From Thalassovita mediterranea (lineage in GTDB: Bacteria > Pseudomonadota > Alphaproteobacteria > Rhodobacterales > Rhodobacteraceae): a stretch of 64,000 nucleotides of DNA. The notes under the pieces are model-generated. The model was not told the origin of the DNA. It did no database searches and worked only from the letters and a program-made list of their open reading frames with translations. Location: contig NZ_CYSF01000007.1 of NCBI RefSeq assembly GCF_001458435.1, positions 124,001 through 188,000 on the forward strand, written 5' to 3'. Position 1 is the first letter of the stretch, and the number at the start of each line of letters is the position of its first letter. A program made the translations under genes and the position numbers. Below, in pieces: positions 33,318 through 42,353 of the stretch.

Positions 33318-33752
33318 TTAGCCCGCCAGTTTGGCGCGGGTTTCGCCGATCATCAGGGCGGCGCGTGCAGCTTCGCGTCCCTTTTCGACGAAATGGTCGC
33401 GGTAGATGGCGATGTGATGGGCGCTTTCCTGGAAATGGTGCGGGGTGAGTGAGACGGATAGAACCGGCACACCGGTGTCCATGCCTGCACGCATCAGCCC
33501 ATCGACCACGGCCTGCGCCACAAAGTCATGGCGGTAGATGCCGCCATCCACCACCAGCGCGGCAGCCGCAACAGCGGCGTAGCGGCCAGTGGCGGCCAGA
33601 TCGCGCGCCAGCAGCGGCATTTCAAAGGCACCGGGGACGTCATAGACGTCAACCTGTTCGGCGGGAATCAATTCGCAGAAACCGGCCAGCGCCTGATCGA
33701 CGATATCGGCGTGCCAGTTGGCCTTGATGAAGGCGTAGCGGGTGGATGTCAT
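33318..33752 (-). CDS. ribH2: 6,7-dimethyl-8-ribityllumazine synthase, type II (RibH2)
   Basis: A 144-residue enzyme for the penultimate riboflavin step. The sequence follows the rhizobial and Brucella RibH2 type: AFIKANWHADIVDQAL near residues 7-22, VYDVPGAFEMPLLARDLA near 36-53, GRYAAV then VVDGGIYRHDFVA near 69-81 with the catalytic His, and VPVLSVSLTPHHFQES near 97-112. The leader contains an FMN riboswitch, so expression should fall when FMN is plentiful. It stands apart from other rib genes. Confidence 0.94.
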   Translation of the reverse strand: MTSTRYAFIKANWHADIVDQALAGFCELIPAEQVDVYDVPGAFEMPLLARDLAATGRYAAVAAAALVVDGGIYRHDFVAQAVVDGLMRAGMDTGVPVLSVSLTPHHFQESAHHIAIYRDHFVEKGREAARAALMIGETRAKLAG

Positions 33753-33843
33753 GTCATAGTCCTTTCCTGTTTCGACACATCCCCCCAAGGCGTTTGTCAC
33801 GAACAGAAAAGGCACCGCGCCTGTGGGCGGGGTTCCTGACTGT

Positions 33844-33988
33844 CGCTCTCTTCCATCCGGACTATGACCGTCGGCTCTGGAGTTGCACCAAATCTGCTGA
33901 CCCACCTCCAGTGACGAAGGTGGCGCTCGCGGGCTTCGGCGCGTGCGCCGTTACCGCCGGTGGGGAATTTCACCCCGCCCTGAGAACG
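33844..33988 (-). ncRNA. FMN riboswitch (RFN element)
   Basis: Read on the minus strand, the conserved blocks are all present: CTCAGGGCGGGGTGAAATTC, then CCCACCGGCGGTAA, then GTCAGCAGATTTGGTGCAAC near the 3' half, and CCGACGGTCATAGTCCGGAT. The closing P1 helix pairs CGTTCTC (33988-33982) with GAGAGCG (33850-33844). It precedes ribH2 by 92 bases. The gap to the start has only a weak stem with TTTT, so control of either transcription or translation is possible. Confidence 0.95.
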
Positions 33989-34025
33989 CGCGCACCGTGT
34001 CAGAGAGCGTTTGAAAAGGAAAGTG

Positions 34026-35303
34026 TTATCTGCGCAAGCTTTGCAACAAACGCAGCGATGCAAATCCGTCCGGCACCGCCCCGCGAGAGGACTGATAAGC
34101 GCGGATGGCGCGTTGAGTCATCGGGCCAACGCGACCGTCGACACCGCCGGTTGAAAACCCTTTGCGGGTTAGCAGGGTTTGCATCTCTTTGCGTTCGGCA
34201 AATTTCAACGCGCGGTCATCGCGGGGCCAGTCGGCGGCAATCGGGCCACTGCCTTTCAGCCGGTCAGACAGATGGCCCACCCCGATCACGTAGGAGGTGG
34301 AGAGGTTGTAGCGCGAAATCACTTTGAAATTCTTGAAGATCATAAAGGCCGCGCCCTGATGCCCCGCAGGCAGCAGGATGGAGGCGGATCCATAATCGCG
34401 CACTTTGCCGCCCTGCATGTCGCGCACGCCAAGGCGGGCCCATTCGCTGGGGGATTTGCTGATCTTGCGACTGGCCAGCGCATAGTTGAACCCGCGCGGC
34501 AGCTGCACCTCAACCCCCCAAGGTTGTCCGCTGACCCAGCCGTGCTTTTTCAGGTACGCGGCAGTCGACGCCAACGCGTCAGCCGGATTTTCCGACCAGA
34601 TATCGCGCCGTCCGTCGCCAGTGAAATCCACTGCAAAGGCCTGATAAGAGGTTGGTATAAACTGGGTATGGCCCATCGCACCGGCCCAGCTGCCTTTCAG
34701 TTTGGCAGGGGTCGTATCACCGGTTTGCAGGATCTTCAGCGCCGCGATCAGCTGTTTTTCAAAGAACCGTCCGCGCCGCCCGTCATAGGCCAGCGTCGCC
34801 AGCGCGCGGATGATGTTGTGATCACCGCGATATTCGCCATAGGCACTTTCTAGGCCCCAGACGGCTGTCACCACCTCTTTGTCGACGCCATATCGGCGTT
34901 CGATTTGATCCAGCACGCGGCGATGTTCGCGCAGCGCGGCACGGCCGTTTTTCACCCGTTTGTCTGACGCCGCACTGTCGAGGTAGTCCCAGATCGACTT
35001 CGTAAACTCGCTCTGATTGCGGTCGCGTTTGATCACATCGGGGTCAAAGGTGACACCGCGAAACGCGCGGTTGAAGGTACGGTCGGAAATCCCCGCCGCC
35101 CGTGCGCGCGGCTGGAAACCACGGATCCAGCGCTGGAACGCTGCCTCTTTGGCAGAGCTGGTCACAGGGATTGGCGCCGCAACGACAGTTGGCCGCGCCG
35201 CGGGGCGCAGGGATACATCGACAGGCATGGCTGTCAGGGATGCGGGGGCCACGATGATCGCGGCTGTGATTAGGGATCTGCGGAGTTTCGCGCCAAACTG
35301 CAT
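34026..35303 (-). CDS. Lytic murein transglycosylase (MltB-like) with peptidoglycan-binding domain
   Basis: A 425-residue periplasmic enzyme that cleaves the glycan strand of peptidoglycan. The N-terminus has a signal peptide (KLRRSLITAAIIVAPASLTA, about residues 5-24). The MltB-type catalytic domain follows: the catalytic Glu in TAVWGLESAYGEYRGD near 144-159, AMGHTQFIPTSYQAFAVDFT near 208-227 and GDGRRDIWSENPADALAS. The last 60 residues are a peptidoglycan-binding domain (LTRKGFSTGGVDGRVGPMTQ, RAIRAYQ). The start is at one of two adjacent ATG codons at 35306 and 35303 after GAGG. It is upstream of the FMN riboswitch on the same strand and is an unrelated unit. Confidence 0.93.
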   Translation of the reverse strand: MQFGAKLRRSLITAAIIVAPASLTAMPVDVSLRPAARPTVVAAPIPVTSSAKEAAFQRWIRGFQPRARAAGISDRTFNRAFRGVTFDPDVIKRDRNQSEFTKSIWDYLDSAASDKRVKNGRAALREHRRVLDQIERRYGVDKEVVTAVWGLESAYGEYRGDHNIIRALATLAYDGRRGRFFEKQLIAALKILQTGDTTPAKLKGSWAGAMGHTQFIPTSYQAFAVDFTGDGRRDIWSENPADALASTAAYLKKHGWVSGQPWGVEVQLPRGFNYALASRKISKSPSEWARLGVRDMQGGKVRDYGSASILLPAGHQGAAFMIFKNFKVISRYNLSTSYVIGVGHLSDRLKGSGPIAADWPRDDRALKFAERKEMQTLLTRKGFSTGGVDGRVGPMTQRAIRAYQSSRGAVPDGFASLRLLQSLRR

Positions 35304-35445
35304 CATCACCTCTGCCTCTGATTGTGTTCTTTTCAAACGAACTTGGGCAAGAGGGTAGCGCGCGACAAGGCCCGCGCAAGCGAAATGCGCGGGCACAGGG
35401 GGGAATGGCAGGAATGCGCCTGAGCGTGTGCTGGCGCTGTTGGGA

Positions 35446-36435
35446 TCAGATTTTCAGGATGACCGATCCTGCGCGTTGGCCGCTGGCGATGATGTCGTGG
35501 GCTTCGGCACAGTCTTCCAACGACAGCGTGTGAGAGATGCGAATATCCAATGCGCCTTGCTCCAACAGCGCGGTCAGCTGCGCCTCTGCCTTGCGGCGGG
35601 CGTCGTCCGACAGGATGTAAACCAGCGCCATTTCCAGCGTCACACCTTTGAACATCAGCGGGTAGAACGGCAGCACCGGCGCGCGGTCCTTGGCTGATCC
35701 ATAGGCGACAATGCGGCCACGTTCGGCGATCACAGCGGTGTTCACCTCAGCATTTGGACCAAATTCGACCTCGACAATCTGGTCGACGGGCTTGCCGTCG
35801 TTGGCGGCCAGAATACCAGCGGCCAGATCTGGATCATTGTAGCCCAGCACGGCATCGGCACCAGCCTGTCGTGCCGCATCCTGTTGTGCTGCACTGCCTG
35901 CCGTGGCGATCACCCGCGCACCGGATGCTTTGGCGATTTGCACTGCCAAACGACCGACGGTGCCACCACCGCCGCTGACCAGCAGGGTTTTTCCGGCCAC
36001 GTCACCGCCGCCCAGCACGCAATAGGTCGCGGTCATTGCTGGGATACCCAGAACAGCCCCTTCTGCAAAGGTGGTGTTGTTGGGCAGGGCCACCGCTTGT
36101 TCGGACGGTAGCGCGATGAACTCAGCCGCAGTGCCAAAGGCGCGTTGCCATTGGCCGTTCCAGATCCACACCCGCTGACCGATCCGGGCGGGATCCACAC
36201 CTTCGCCGACGGCCTTGATCACGCCCGCGCCGTCGCTGTGTGGAATGATCTGCGGGTAGGCGGGTTTGGTCACGCCTGGGCGCATGCCAGAACGTCCAGA
36301 AATGTCGGACGGGTTCACGCCAGATGTTTTCAGCCGCACCAGCACTTCGCCTGGGGCCGGTTCCGGAGTTGGTAGGTCGACCAGTTTCAAGACATCGTTT
36401 GCTGGGCCAAATTCTGAATATGTAATCGCGCGCAT
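35446..36435 (-). CDS. Zinc-independent NADPH:quinone oxidoreductase (MDR family)
   Basis: A 329-residue medium-chain dehydrogenase/reductase lacking the zinc ligands. Motifs are GEVLVRLKTSGVNPSDI near residues 29-45, IPHSDGAGVIKAVGEGVD near 64-81, the NADPH site LLVSGGGGTVGRLAVQIAKA near 150-169 and the end SGQRAGSVILKI. ATG 36435 has GGAG nine bases upstream. It is divergent from a LysR regulator across a 95-bp gap that holds a LysR-type palindrome, so it is the probable target of that regulator. It likely reduces quinones or reactive enones. Confidence 0.9.
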   Translation of the reverse strand: MRAITYSEFGPANDVLKLVDLPTPEPAPGEVLVRLKTSGVNPSDISGRSGMRPGVTKPAYPQIIPHSDGAGVIKAVGEGVDPARIGQRVWIWNGQWQRAFGTAAEFIALPSEQAVALPNNTTFAEGAVLGIPAMTATYCVLGGGDVAGKTLLVSGGGGTVGRLAVQIAKASGARVIATAGSAAQQDAARQAGADAVLGYNDPDLAAGILAANDGKPVDQIVEVEFGPNAEVNTAVIAERGRIVAYGSAKDRAPVLPFYPLMFKGVTLEMALVYILSDDARRKAEAQLTALLEQGALDIRISHTLSLEDCAEAHDIIASGQRAGSVILKI

Positions 36436-36499
36436 TGTGTTTCTCCGATTTGCTTGAGTCTTCATTACGTCGGGTTAGAAGATAAACAAAATGAATTGA

Positions 36500-36518
36500 T
36501 CATATCTCGCAAATATGA
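36500..36518. promoter_or_regulatory. Candidate LysR-type binding site
   Basis: TCATAT-ctcgcaa-ATATGA is a perfect 6-bp inverted repeat with T-N11-A geometry. It lies 13 bases upstream of the LysR start in the 95-bp gap to the divergent quinone oxidoreductase gene, the usual place for an autoregulatory LysR site. Confidence 0.5.
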
Positions 36519-36530
36519 AAATCAAATTAT

Positions 36531-37391
36531 ATGCAAGATATTGATATTGACCTCCTCCGTTGTTTTGTCACCGTCGCCGAAGTGAACGGCTTCACCGAGG
36601 CAGGCGCGCGCCTAGGGCGATCGCAATCCGCGGTGTCTGTGCGCATTCGCAAGCTCGAGGAGTTGCTGGAACAGCCTTTGCTGAACCGCAACAGCCGTTA
36701 CGTGCAGCTGACAGAGGCGGGGCGTCGTCTGTTGCCCAAAGCACGGGATATGTTGCAGGCAAGTGAACGCCTGTTGGCAGAAATGCGTGGCCCTGATGTG
36801 TCAGGTGCGTTGCGGATCGGTGTTGTGGAGTATTTCGCGCCGCATCGCATGCCGGACCTACTGCAAACGATGGAGAGGCATTTGCCAGGGGCGGATTTGT
36901 CATTTCGGGTTGGGCTTAGTTCCTCTTTGCGTGACGCATTGGCGGCAGGGCAGATTGATTTGGCGTTGGCCCTACACGAGCCAGGGGAGGGTGGATCCCT
37001 TTATCTGGGGACGGATCCGATGGTGTGGATTGAACCTGCGGATGGTCCCGCACTGCACCCCGGTGATACTGTGCCACTATGTATGATGCGGGCGCCCTGT
37101 GCCTATCGCACTGCCGCCGCCGAAGCGATGGGGCGGGACCAGTCGTTAATCAGCGATGTGTTGATTGCTGATAGTGTCGGCTACGTCCGTAGTGCAGTTG
37201 CAGCTGGGCTTGGTGTGACGGTGTTGGGGGCATCCAGTCTTGGACCAGATGTGCGGATCAACCGCGAGATGATGCGCGCCTATCCGTTGCCACAGATCAC
37301 ATTGGGTCTGCACGGCACAGATCCCCGCCGCGATCAGGTCGCCAATGTCCTGAAGGAAGTGCTGGCGCAGCAGGTGCCGCGCCAGATGTGA
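36531..37391 (+). CDS. LysR-family transcriptional regulator
   Basis: A 286-residue regulator. The N-terminal helix-turn-helix is DLLRCFVTVAEVNGFTEAG followed by RLGRSQSAVSVRIRKLEELL (about residues 7-46), leading to the coiled linker. The substrate-binding domain starts near GALRIGVVEYFAPHRMPD at 90 and includes AGQIDLALALHEP near 138 and YVRSAVAAGLGVTVLG near 221. It is divergent from the quinone oxidoreductase gene and probably controls it in response to an electrophile or quinone. The effector is not deducible. Confidence 0.9.
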   Translation: MQDIDIDLLRCFVTVAEVNGFTEAGARLGRSQSAVSVRIRKLEELLEQPLLNRNSRYVQLTEAGRRLLPKARDMLQASERLLAEMRGPDVSGALRIGVVEYFAPHRMPDLLQTMERHLPGADLSFRVGLSSSLRDALAAGQIDLALALHEPGEGGSLYLGTDPMVWIEPADGPALHPGDTVPLCMMRAPCAYRTAAAEAMGRDQSLISDVLIADSVGYVRSAVAAGLGVTVLGASSLGPDVRINREMMRAYPLPQITLGLHGTDPRRDQVANVLKEVLAQQVPRQM

Positions 37392-37395
37392 CGTT

Positions 37396-39684
37396 TTAGC
37401 TGCGGCGGGTGCGGCTAACCTTGCGCTGGACCTTCGCGGTCTTCTTCTTGGCGCGGGTCAGCTTGCGTTTGCCGGGGTGACCTTTGCCGCCACCTTTGCC
37501 GCGTCCCTTGCGGTAGCCGCCACGCCCACCGCGCGGCACCTCATCGCCTTCGACCGAAATCAGCTCCAACGCGATCGAGCCTGAAACGGGCGCAGCCTCT
37601 GTCAGCTTCACCGTGACCTTCTGGCCCAGTGCGAGGGTGAAGCCGCTATCGGCCCCCATCAGCGTGCCGCTATCACGGTCGAAGTGGAAGAACTCGTTCC
37701 CAAGCGATCGCACAGGCACCAGCCCGTCCGCGCCGGTATCATCCAGCCGCACAAAGGCGCCATACTTCGCCACACCGCTGATGCGACCGGCAAATTCATT
37801 GCCCACCCGTTCCGACAGGAAGGCCGCCAGATAGCGATCTGTGGTGTCGCGTTCCGCCATCATCGAGCGGCGTTCGGTGTCGCTGATGTGGTTGGCGGTG
37901 CCTTCCAGATCCTCGGCATCCTGCGGGGTCAGGCCGTCATCGCCCCATTGGTGCGAGGACACCAGCGCGCGGTGTACGATCAGGTCCGAATAGCGCCGGA
38001 TGGGGGAGGTGAAATGCGCGTAGCTGCGCAGTGCCAGACCGAAGTGGCCGAAGTTTGCCGGGCTGTAATAGGCCTGCGTCATAGACCGCAGGGTGGCCAT
38101 ATTGATCAGCTCGGCAAAATCGCCATCCTTCGCCGCTGCCAGCAGACGGTTCAGATGCGCGGTCTGCAACACCTGCCCCTTGGCCAGCGTCAGGCCAGAG
38201 GTCTGCGCGGTTTCCCGCAGTGCATCCAATTTTTCGGGACTTGGTTCCTCATGCACACGGAAGAGGAGCGGCGATTTCTTCGCACTCAACGTCTCGGCAG
38301 CCGCGACATTGGCGAGGATCATGAACTCTTCGATCAGCTTGTGCGCATCCAGACGGTCGCGGAAGTTGACGCTGATCACCTCACCGGCGTCAGACAGTTC
38401 CACCTTGCGCTCTGGCAGGTCCAGATCCAGCGGCTGACGGCGCGCGCGTGCTTTGACCAATAGATCGTAAGCTTCGTAGAGGGGATCAATCACTTCTGCC
38501 ATCAGCGGCGCGCATTTTTCGTTTACGTCGCCATCACGGGCGCGCTGCACCTCTTGGTAATTCAGCGACGCGGCAGATCGCATCAGGCCGCGCACAAACC
38601 GGTGGCCGATCTTGTCACCTGTGGCGTCAATCTGCATCCGTACGGCGATACAGGCGCGCGGCACGCCTTCGTGCAGGGAACACAGATCGCCGGACAGGCG
38701 GTCGGGCAGCATCGGCACCACGCGGTCGGGGAAATAGCTGGAATTGCCTCGCTTGCGCGCCTCACGGTCAAGTGCAGACCCGGGCGTGACGTAGTGGGCG
38801 ACATCCGCAATGGCGACCCAGATGACATAGCCGCCTTTGTTTTTCGGATCATCATCAGCATGCGCCCAGCAGGCATCGTCGTGGTCGCGGGCATCTGCGG
38901 GGTCGATGGTGACCAGTGGCATGTCGCGCATGTCTTCGCGGCCGGTCAGGACGGCGGGTTTCTTGCCGTCTGCCTCAGCAATCACGGCATCAGGGAACTG
39001 ATCGGGGATGCCGTGTTGATGGATGGCGATCAGTGACACGGCCTTGGGCGCGCTGGGATCACCCAGACGCGACACGATACGTGCGCGCGGCAGGCCCATG
39101 CGACCCTTGGGTCCGGATTGTTCGGCCTCGACCAGCTCGCCTTCTTTGGCGCCGTTCGTGGCACCAGCGGGGACCAGCCATTCCTTTTGGTCGCCCTTGT
39201 CGATGGGCAGGATGCGGCCACCCTCGGCGGATTTGCGGAACACGCCCAGCACCCGCTGCGGGTTGGTGCCGATGCGGCGGATCAGCTTGGCCTCATATTG
39301 ATGGTTCTCACCCTTCACCTCAGCCAGACGGCCCAGAATGCGATCCCCAGGGCCAAGTGCTGGGTCCGAGGCGCGCAGGCTCATCAGAATGCGTGGCTCC
39401 GCACCCTCACCTTGCCATTCCATCGGACGGGCGTAGAGGTCACCGTCACTGTCGGCCTCGGTGATCTGGATCACAGAAACGGGCGGCAGTTTGTCAGGAT
39501 CGCGGAAGGTTTTCTTGCGCTTTTGCAAGTGGCCCTCGGCCTCCAGCTCTTTGAGGATACGCTTTAGGTCGATACGCGCAGCCCCTTTGATGCCAAAGGC
39601 CTTGGCGATGTCACGTTTCGAGGTGAGGGTCGGGTTGTCCGAGATCCATTCGATGATCTCGGCCTTGGTTGGCAGCTTGCTCAT
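37396..39684 (-). CDS. rnr: Ribonuclease R
   Basis: A 762-residue 3'-5' exoribonuclease of the RNB family. An N-terminal winged-helix (TSKRDIAKAFGIKGAARIDL near residues 17-36) and cold-shock regions precede the catalytic RNB domain, with the metal-binding Asp cluster TIDPADARDHDDACW near 259-273 and HFTSPIRRYSDLIVHRAL near 555-572. A C-terminal S1 domain (GVAKYGAFVRLDDTGADGLV near 638-657) is followed by a strongly basic tail. RNase R degrades structured RNA, including tRNA and rRNA fragments. It is the last gene of a minus-strand run. Confidence 0.95.
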   Translation of the reverse strand: MSKLPTKAEIIEWISDNPTLTSKRDIAKAFGIKGAARIDLKRILKELEAEGHLQKRKKTFRDPDKLPPVSVIQITEADSDGDLYARPMEWQGEGAEPRILMSLRASDPALGPGDRILGRLAEVKGENHQYEAKLIRRIGTNPQRVLGVFRKSAEGGRILPIDKGDQKEWLVPAGATNGAKEGELVEAEQSGPKGRMGLPRARIVSRLGDPSAPKAVSLIAIHQHGIPDQFPDAVIAEADGKKPAVLTGREDMRDMPLVTIDPADARDHDDACWAHADDDPKNKGGYVIWVAIADVAHYVTPGSALDREARKRGNSSYFPDRVVPMLPDRLSGDLCSLHEGVPRACIAVRMQIDATGDKIGHRFVRGLMRSAASLNYQEVQRARDGDVNEKCAPLMAEVIDPLYEAYDLLVKARARRQPLDLDLPERKVELSDAGEVISVNFRDRLDAHKLIEEFMILANVAAAETLSAKKSPLLFRVHEEPSPEKLDALRETAQTSGLTLAKGQVLQTAHLNRLLAAAKDGDFAELINMATLRSMTQAYYSPANFGHFGLALRSYAHFTSPIRRYSDLIVHRALVSSHQWGDDGLTPQDAEDLEGTANHISDTERRSMMAERDTTDRYLAAFLSERVGNEFAGRISGVAKYGAFVRLDDTGADGLVPVRSLGNEFFHFDRDSGTLMGADSGFTLALGQKVTVKLTEAAPVSGSIALELISVEGDEVPRGGRGGYRKGRGKGGGKGHPGKRKLTRAKKKTAKVQRKVSRTRRS

Positions 39685-39780
39685 AAGGCGCAGGTAGCAC
39701 GGGACGGCGGGGGCGTCACGCGATTATGCGTTTTAGTGGAGTTGGTTTGGCGAGGCGGAATGCCAGCGAAGGATGTCCCG

Positions 39781-39820
39781 CCCAACAGGAACTGTTGGGC
39801 TGCGTCACGCCAAAGGCGTG
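39781..39820. repeat. Two short perfect hairpins in the gap upstream of rnr
   Basis: CCCAACAG-gaa-CTGTTGGG at 39781-39799 and CACGCC-aaa-GGCGTG at 39806-39820 lie in a 193-bp non-coding gap between the glycosyltransferase-like gene and rnr. Neither has a T tract in the sense of transcription, so they look like an intergenic repeat or RNA structure and not an efficient terminator. Confidence 0.5.
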
Positions 39821-39877
39821 CCTCCGGCCCGAACCGCCCCCTCGGAACGGCGCTAGGCTTAAGCGTTCTATCGAGTG

Positions 39878-40471
39878 CTATTTACCCATCGCCTGCAAGT
39901 CCGCCAGCGTGTCCACATCGTCCAGCTCATCAATCAGGGCGATGCGTTTGCCGGGCAGGCTGGCCATGGTGTCCGCCAGCGCGTGTTCAGTGGACCAGCG
40001 CACATTCTGAAACAGGGTGCGCGGCGGGCGGGTGGCCTGTTTCATCCCGACCAGCCAGTAGCCGCCATCAGGTGCAGGACCAAAACAAGCGTCATGATTG
40101 CCAAGCGCGGCAAAGGCGCGGGCGATATGGGCGCGGGTGACGCCGGGAATATCCGCGCCGATGATGCAAACAGGCCCAACCGGCGCGGTCAGGAACACGC
40201 GGCCCATCCGGTCGCCCAGATCGCCGCGTCCCTGTGGAATGCGCGGCAGGTGGGCGGGCCAGACGCGGCTATTCATGCCCTCCACATCCGGCGCAACGGC
40301 CAGCACCGTGTCCCAACGCGGATCTTCGATCCGGCGCAGCAGCGACTGCACTTGATGGCGGAACCACCATGCGGCCGTGGTCATGCCCAGATCGCGGCCC
40401 AGACGGGTTTTCACCCGACCGGGGTGGGGTTCCTTGACCATGATCACCAGATGTGGGCGGCGTGTTGTCAT
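39878..40471 (-). CDS. DUF2064-family glycosyltransferase-like protein
   Basis: A 197-residue protein of the nucleotidyl/glycosyl-transferase-A fold family DUF2064. The N-terminus HLVIMVKEPHPGRVKTRLGR (about 7-26) is the family nucleotide-binding motif, followed by GDLGDRMGRVF near 83-93, PVCIIGADIPGVT near 99-111 (DxD-like region) and FGPAPDGGYWLVGM near 129-142. The real activity is unknown; relatives sit in cofactor or glycan loci. The start overlaps the GNAT stop (ATGA), so the two are translationally coupled. Confidence 0.82.
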   Translation of the reverse strand: MTTRRPHLVIMVKEPHPGRVKTRLGRDLGMTTAAWWFRHQVQSLLRRIEDPRWDTVLAVAPDVEGMNSRVWPAHLPRIPQGRGDLGDRMGRVFLTAPVGPVCIIGADIPGVTRAHIARAFAALGNHDACFGPAPDGGYWLVGMKQATRPPRTLFQNVRWSTEHALADTMASLPGKRIALIDELDDVDTLADLQAMGK

Positions 40472-40896
40472 TTGGGGAGCTCCATCTTCATATCGCGGTG
40501 GTCGATGCCAGCGTCGTCATAGACCGGACCAAAGGCGCTGAAGCCCAGTTTTTCGTAGAACCCGATGGCGCTGACCTGCGCGCCCAGTTTGACGGTGCGG
40601 ATGTCGGGTGTCGCTGCCGCGATGTCGATGCAGGCGCGGATGATCGCCGCGCCCAGACCCGTGCCGCGTGCGGATTGAATCACGCAAACGCGGCCCACCT
40701 TGGCAACATCGCCATTAAACAGGATGCGTGCAGCGCCTTTCGGCGTGCCGTCTACGCTGGCAAGGATATGCGTCGCGGTTGCATCAAGTGCATCCTGCTC
40801 CTCGGCCAAAGGCACGCCTTGTTCCAGCACAAACACCTCATGGCGCAGGGCGAAGCAGGTGGTCAGATCCTCGGTGGGCGCGATTTGCCAGTTCAT
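40468..40896 (-). CDS. ElaA-like GNAT N-acetyltransferase
   Basis: A 142-residue GNAT-fold protein. The N-terminal [20 protein letters not shown] near residues 15-34 is the ElaA-type signature, and the acetyl-CoA loop is [21 protein letters not shown] near 68-88 (RGTGLG motif). The tail [10 protein letters not shown] near 110-119 is the usual GNAT ending. The substrate is unknown. It overlaps dapE upstream and the DUF2064 gene downstream, each by ATGA, making a three-gene coupled run dapE-GNAT-DUF2064. Confidence 0.87.
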   Translation of the reverse strand: MNWQIAPTEDLTTCFALRHEVFVLEQGVPLAEEQDALDATATHILASVDGTPKGAARILFNGDVAKVGRVCVIQSARGTGLGAAIIRACIDIAAATPDIRTVKLGAQVSAIGFYEKLGFSAFGPVYDDAGIDHRDMKMELPK

Positions 40897-42053
40897 GCAA
40901 AGTAGTCCGCTAGGATGCGGCTGTAGATCGCCTTCAGCTGGTGGATCTGCTCCACTTCGATACGCTCATCCACCTGATGCATGGTTTTGCCGACCAGACC
41001 AAATTCGACCACCGGACAATGCGCCTGAATGAAACGTGCGTCCGAGGTGCCGCCGGTGGTGGATAGTTCCGGCACAACGCCGGTTTCAGCCTCCACCGAC
41101 TTTGCAACCAGATCAGACAGCGGACCGGGCGGGGTGATGAAGCTTTCGCCGGAGATTTTCACCACCATATCCACTTCAACACCGGTGTCGGCGGTGATTT
41201 TGTTTGCTTGCTCTTGCAGCCACTCCGTCAAATCTGCACCCGTGTGGGCGTCGTTGAAACGAATGTTCACCGCTGCAGTGCATTTGGCGGGGATCACGTT
41301 GGTTGCGGGGTTGCCGGTGTCCATTGTCACCACCGCTAACGTCGAGGGATCGAAGTGATCGGTGCCCTGATCCAATTCATGACTGGCGAGTTGATCCATC
41401 AACCGCGCCATCGCGGGCAGCGGGTTGTTGGCGCGATGAGGATAGGCCGCATGGCCCTGTTTGCCGGTGAATGTGAACCATGCGGTCATCGAGCCGCGAC
41501 GGCCGATTTTCATCATCTCGCCCATATGGTTGGGGCAGGTGGGTTCACCTACCAAACAGGCCGACATTGCTTCGCCGTTCTGGTCCATCCAGTCCAGCAG
41601 CGCGGTGGTGCCGAAATCCGCATCACCTTCTTCGTCGCCGGTGATCGCTAGAATGACCGATCCATCGGGCGCCTTGTCGCGCACAAAATCCACCGCTGCG
41701 GCGGCAAAGGCGGCAACGCCGGTTTTCATATCAGTCGCACCGCGCCCCCAGAGTATGCCATCCTCTACTTCACCGCAGAACGGTGGTTTGGTCCATGCGG
41801 CTTCATCCCCTACGGGGACCACGTCGGTGTGACCATTGAACCCAAAGCTGCGCGCGTGGCCTTTATCGCCCCAGCGGGCGTAAAGGTTTGGAATGCCTTC
41901 GCGATCTACCCGTGTGCAGCTAAAGCCCGCGTCGCTCAATAGTTCCTCCAACAGGACCAGCGCTCCGCCTTCCAAGGGCGTGATCGAAGGGCACTGAATC
42001 AGTTTGGCCGACAGATCAACCGGACAAATGGGAGAGGGATGAGATTGCGACAT
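40893..42053 (-). CDS. dapE: Succinyl-diaminopimelate desuccinylase
   Basis: A 386-residue M20 zinc peptidase-like enzyme that releases succinate to give LL-diaminopimelate, needed for lysine and cell wall. Zinc ligands and catalytic residues are visible: His in [14 protein letters not shown] near residues 69-82, Asp in [15 protein letters not shown] near 98-112, the Glu pair in [13 protein letters not shown] near 133-145, Glu in [14 protein letters not shown] near 164-177, and His in [14 protein letters not shown] near 354-367. ATG 42053 replaces an upstream start 63 bases earlier. dapD is about 6 kb away, beyond the Hint block. Confidence 0.95.
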   Translation of the reverse strand: MSQSHPSPICPVDLSAKLIQCPSITPLEGGALVLLEELLSDAGFSCTRVDREGIPNLYARWGDKGHARSFGFNGHTDVVPVGDEAAWTKPPFCGEVEDGILWGRGATDMKTGVAAFAAAAVDFVRDKAPDGSVILAITGDEEGDADFGTTALLDWMDQNGEAMSACLVGEPTCPNHMGEMMKIGRRGSMTAWFTFTGKQGHAAYPHRANNPLPAMARLMDQLASHELDQGTDHFDPSTLAVVTMDTGNPATNVIPAKCTAAVNIRFNDAHTGADLTEWLQEQANKITADTGVEVDMVVKISGESFITPPGPLSDLVAKSVEAETGVVPELSTTGGTSDARFIQAHCPVVEFGLVGKTMHQVDERIEVEQIHQLKAIYSRILADYFA

Positions 42054-42353
42054 GACGGGGCTCCTTGCATTGGGCCAAGGGCTAGCGCGTCTTGGGCCAA
42101 AGGGCAACAAAACCATGCTTTGCGGGCAGGCGATGCAGAAGCGTCACAAACGCCATGCGACTTTTTTCAAGGTAAACAGAATCTTAACGCCAGTCTCAAA
42201 AGTATGTATAGTCAAAGAAAATGACCCGAGGCAGGGCGCAAGAATCACAGAGGCCAAAAGGCCCAGATGAGCAGAGATTTCAAAGGATGATCCAGACGTG
42301 ATGTCTGGGCTGCTCTGGCTGCGTGCTGCCCGCTGAAAGGGGTGGGTGAGCAT
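42054..42353. other. 300-bp intergenic region upstream of the Hint cluster
   Basis: No gene is visible. The middle is AT-rich for this genome (around 42160-42225), a likely promoter zone for the Hint operon and for divergent dapE. A perfect hairpin CCAGAC-gtgat-GTCTGG lies at 42292-42308, 46 bases before the Hint gene start. A G-rich AAGGGG/GGGTGAG stretch before 42354 is the likely ribosome site. Confidence 0.6.
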
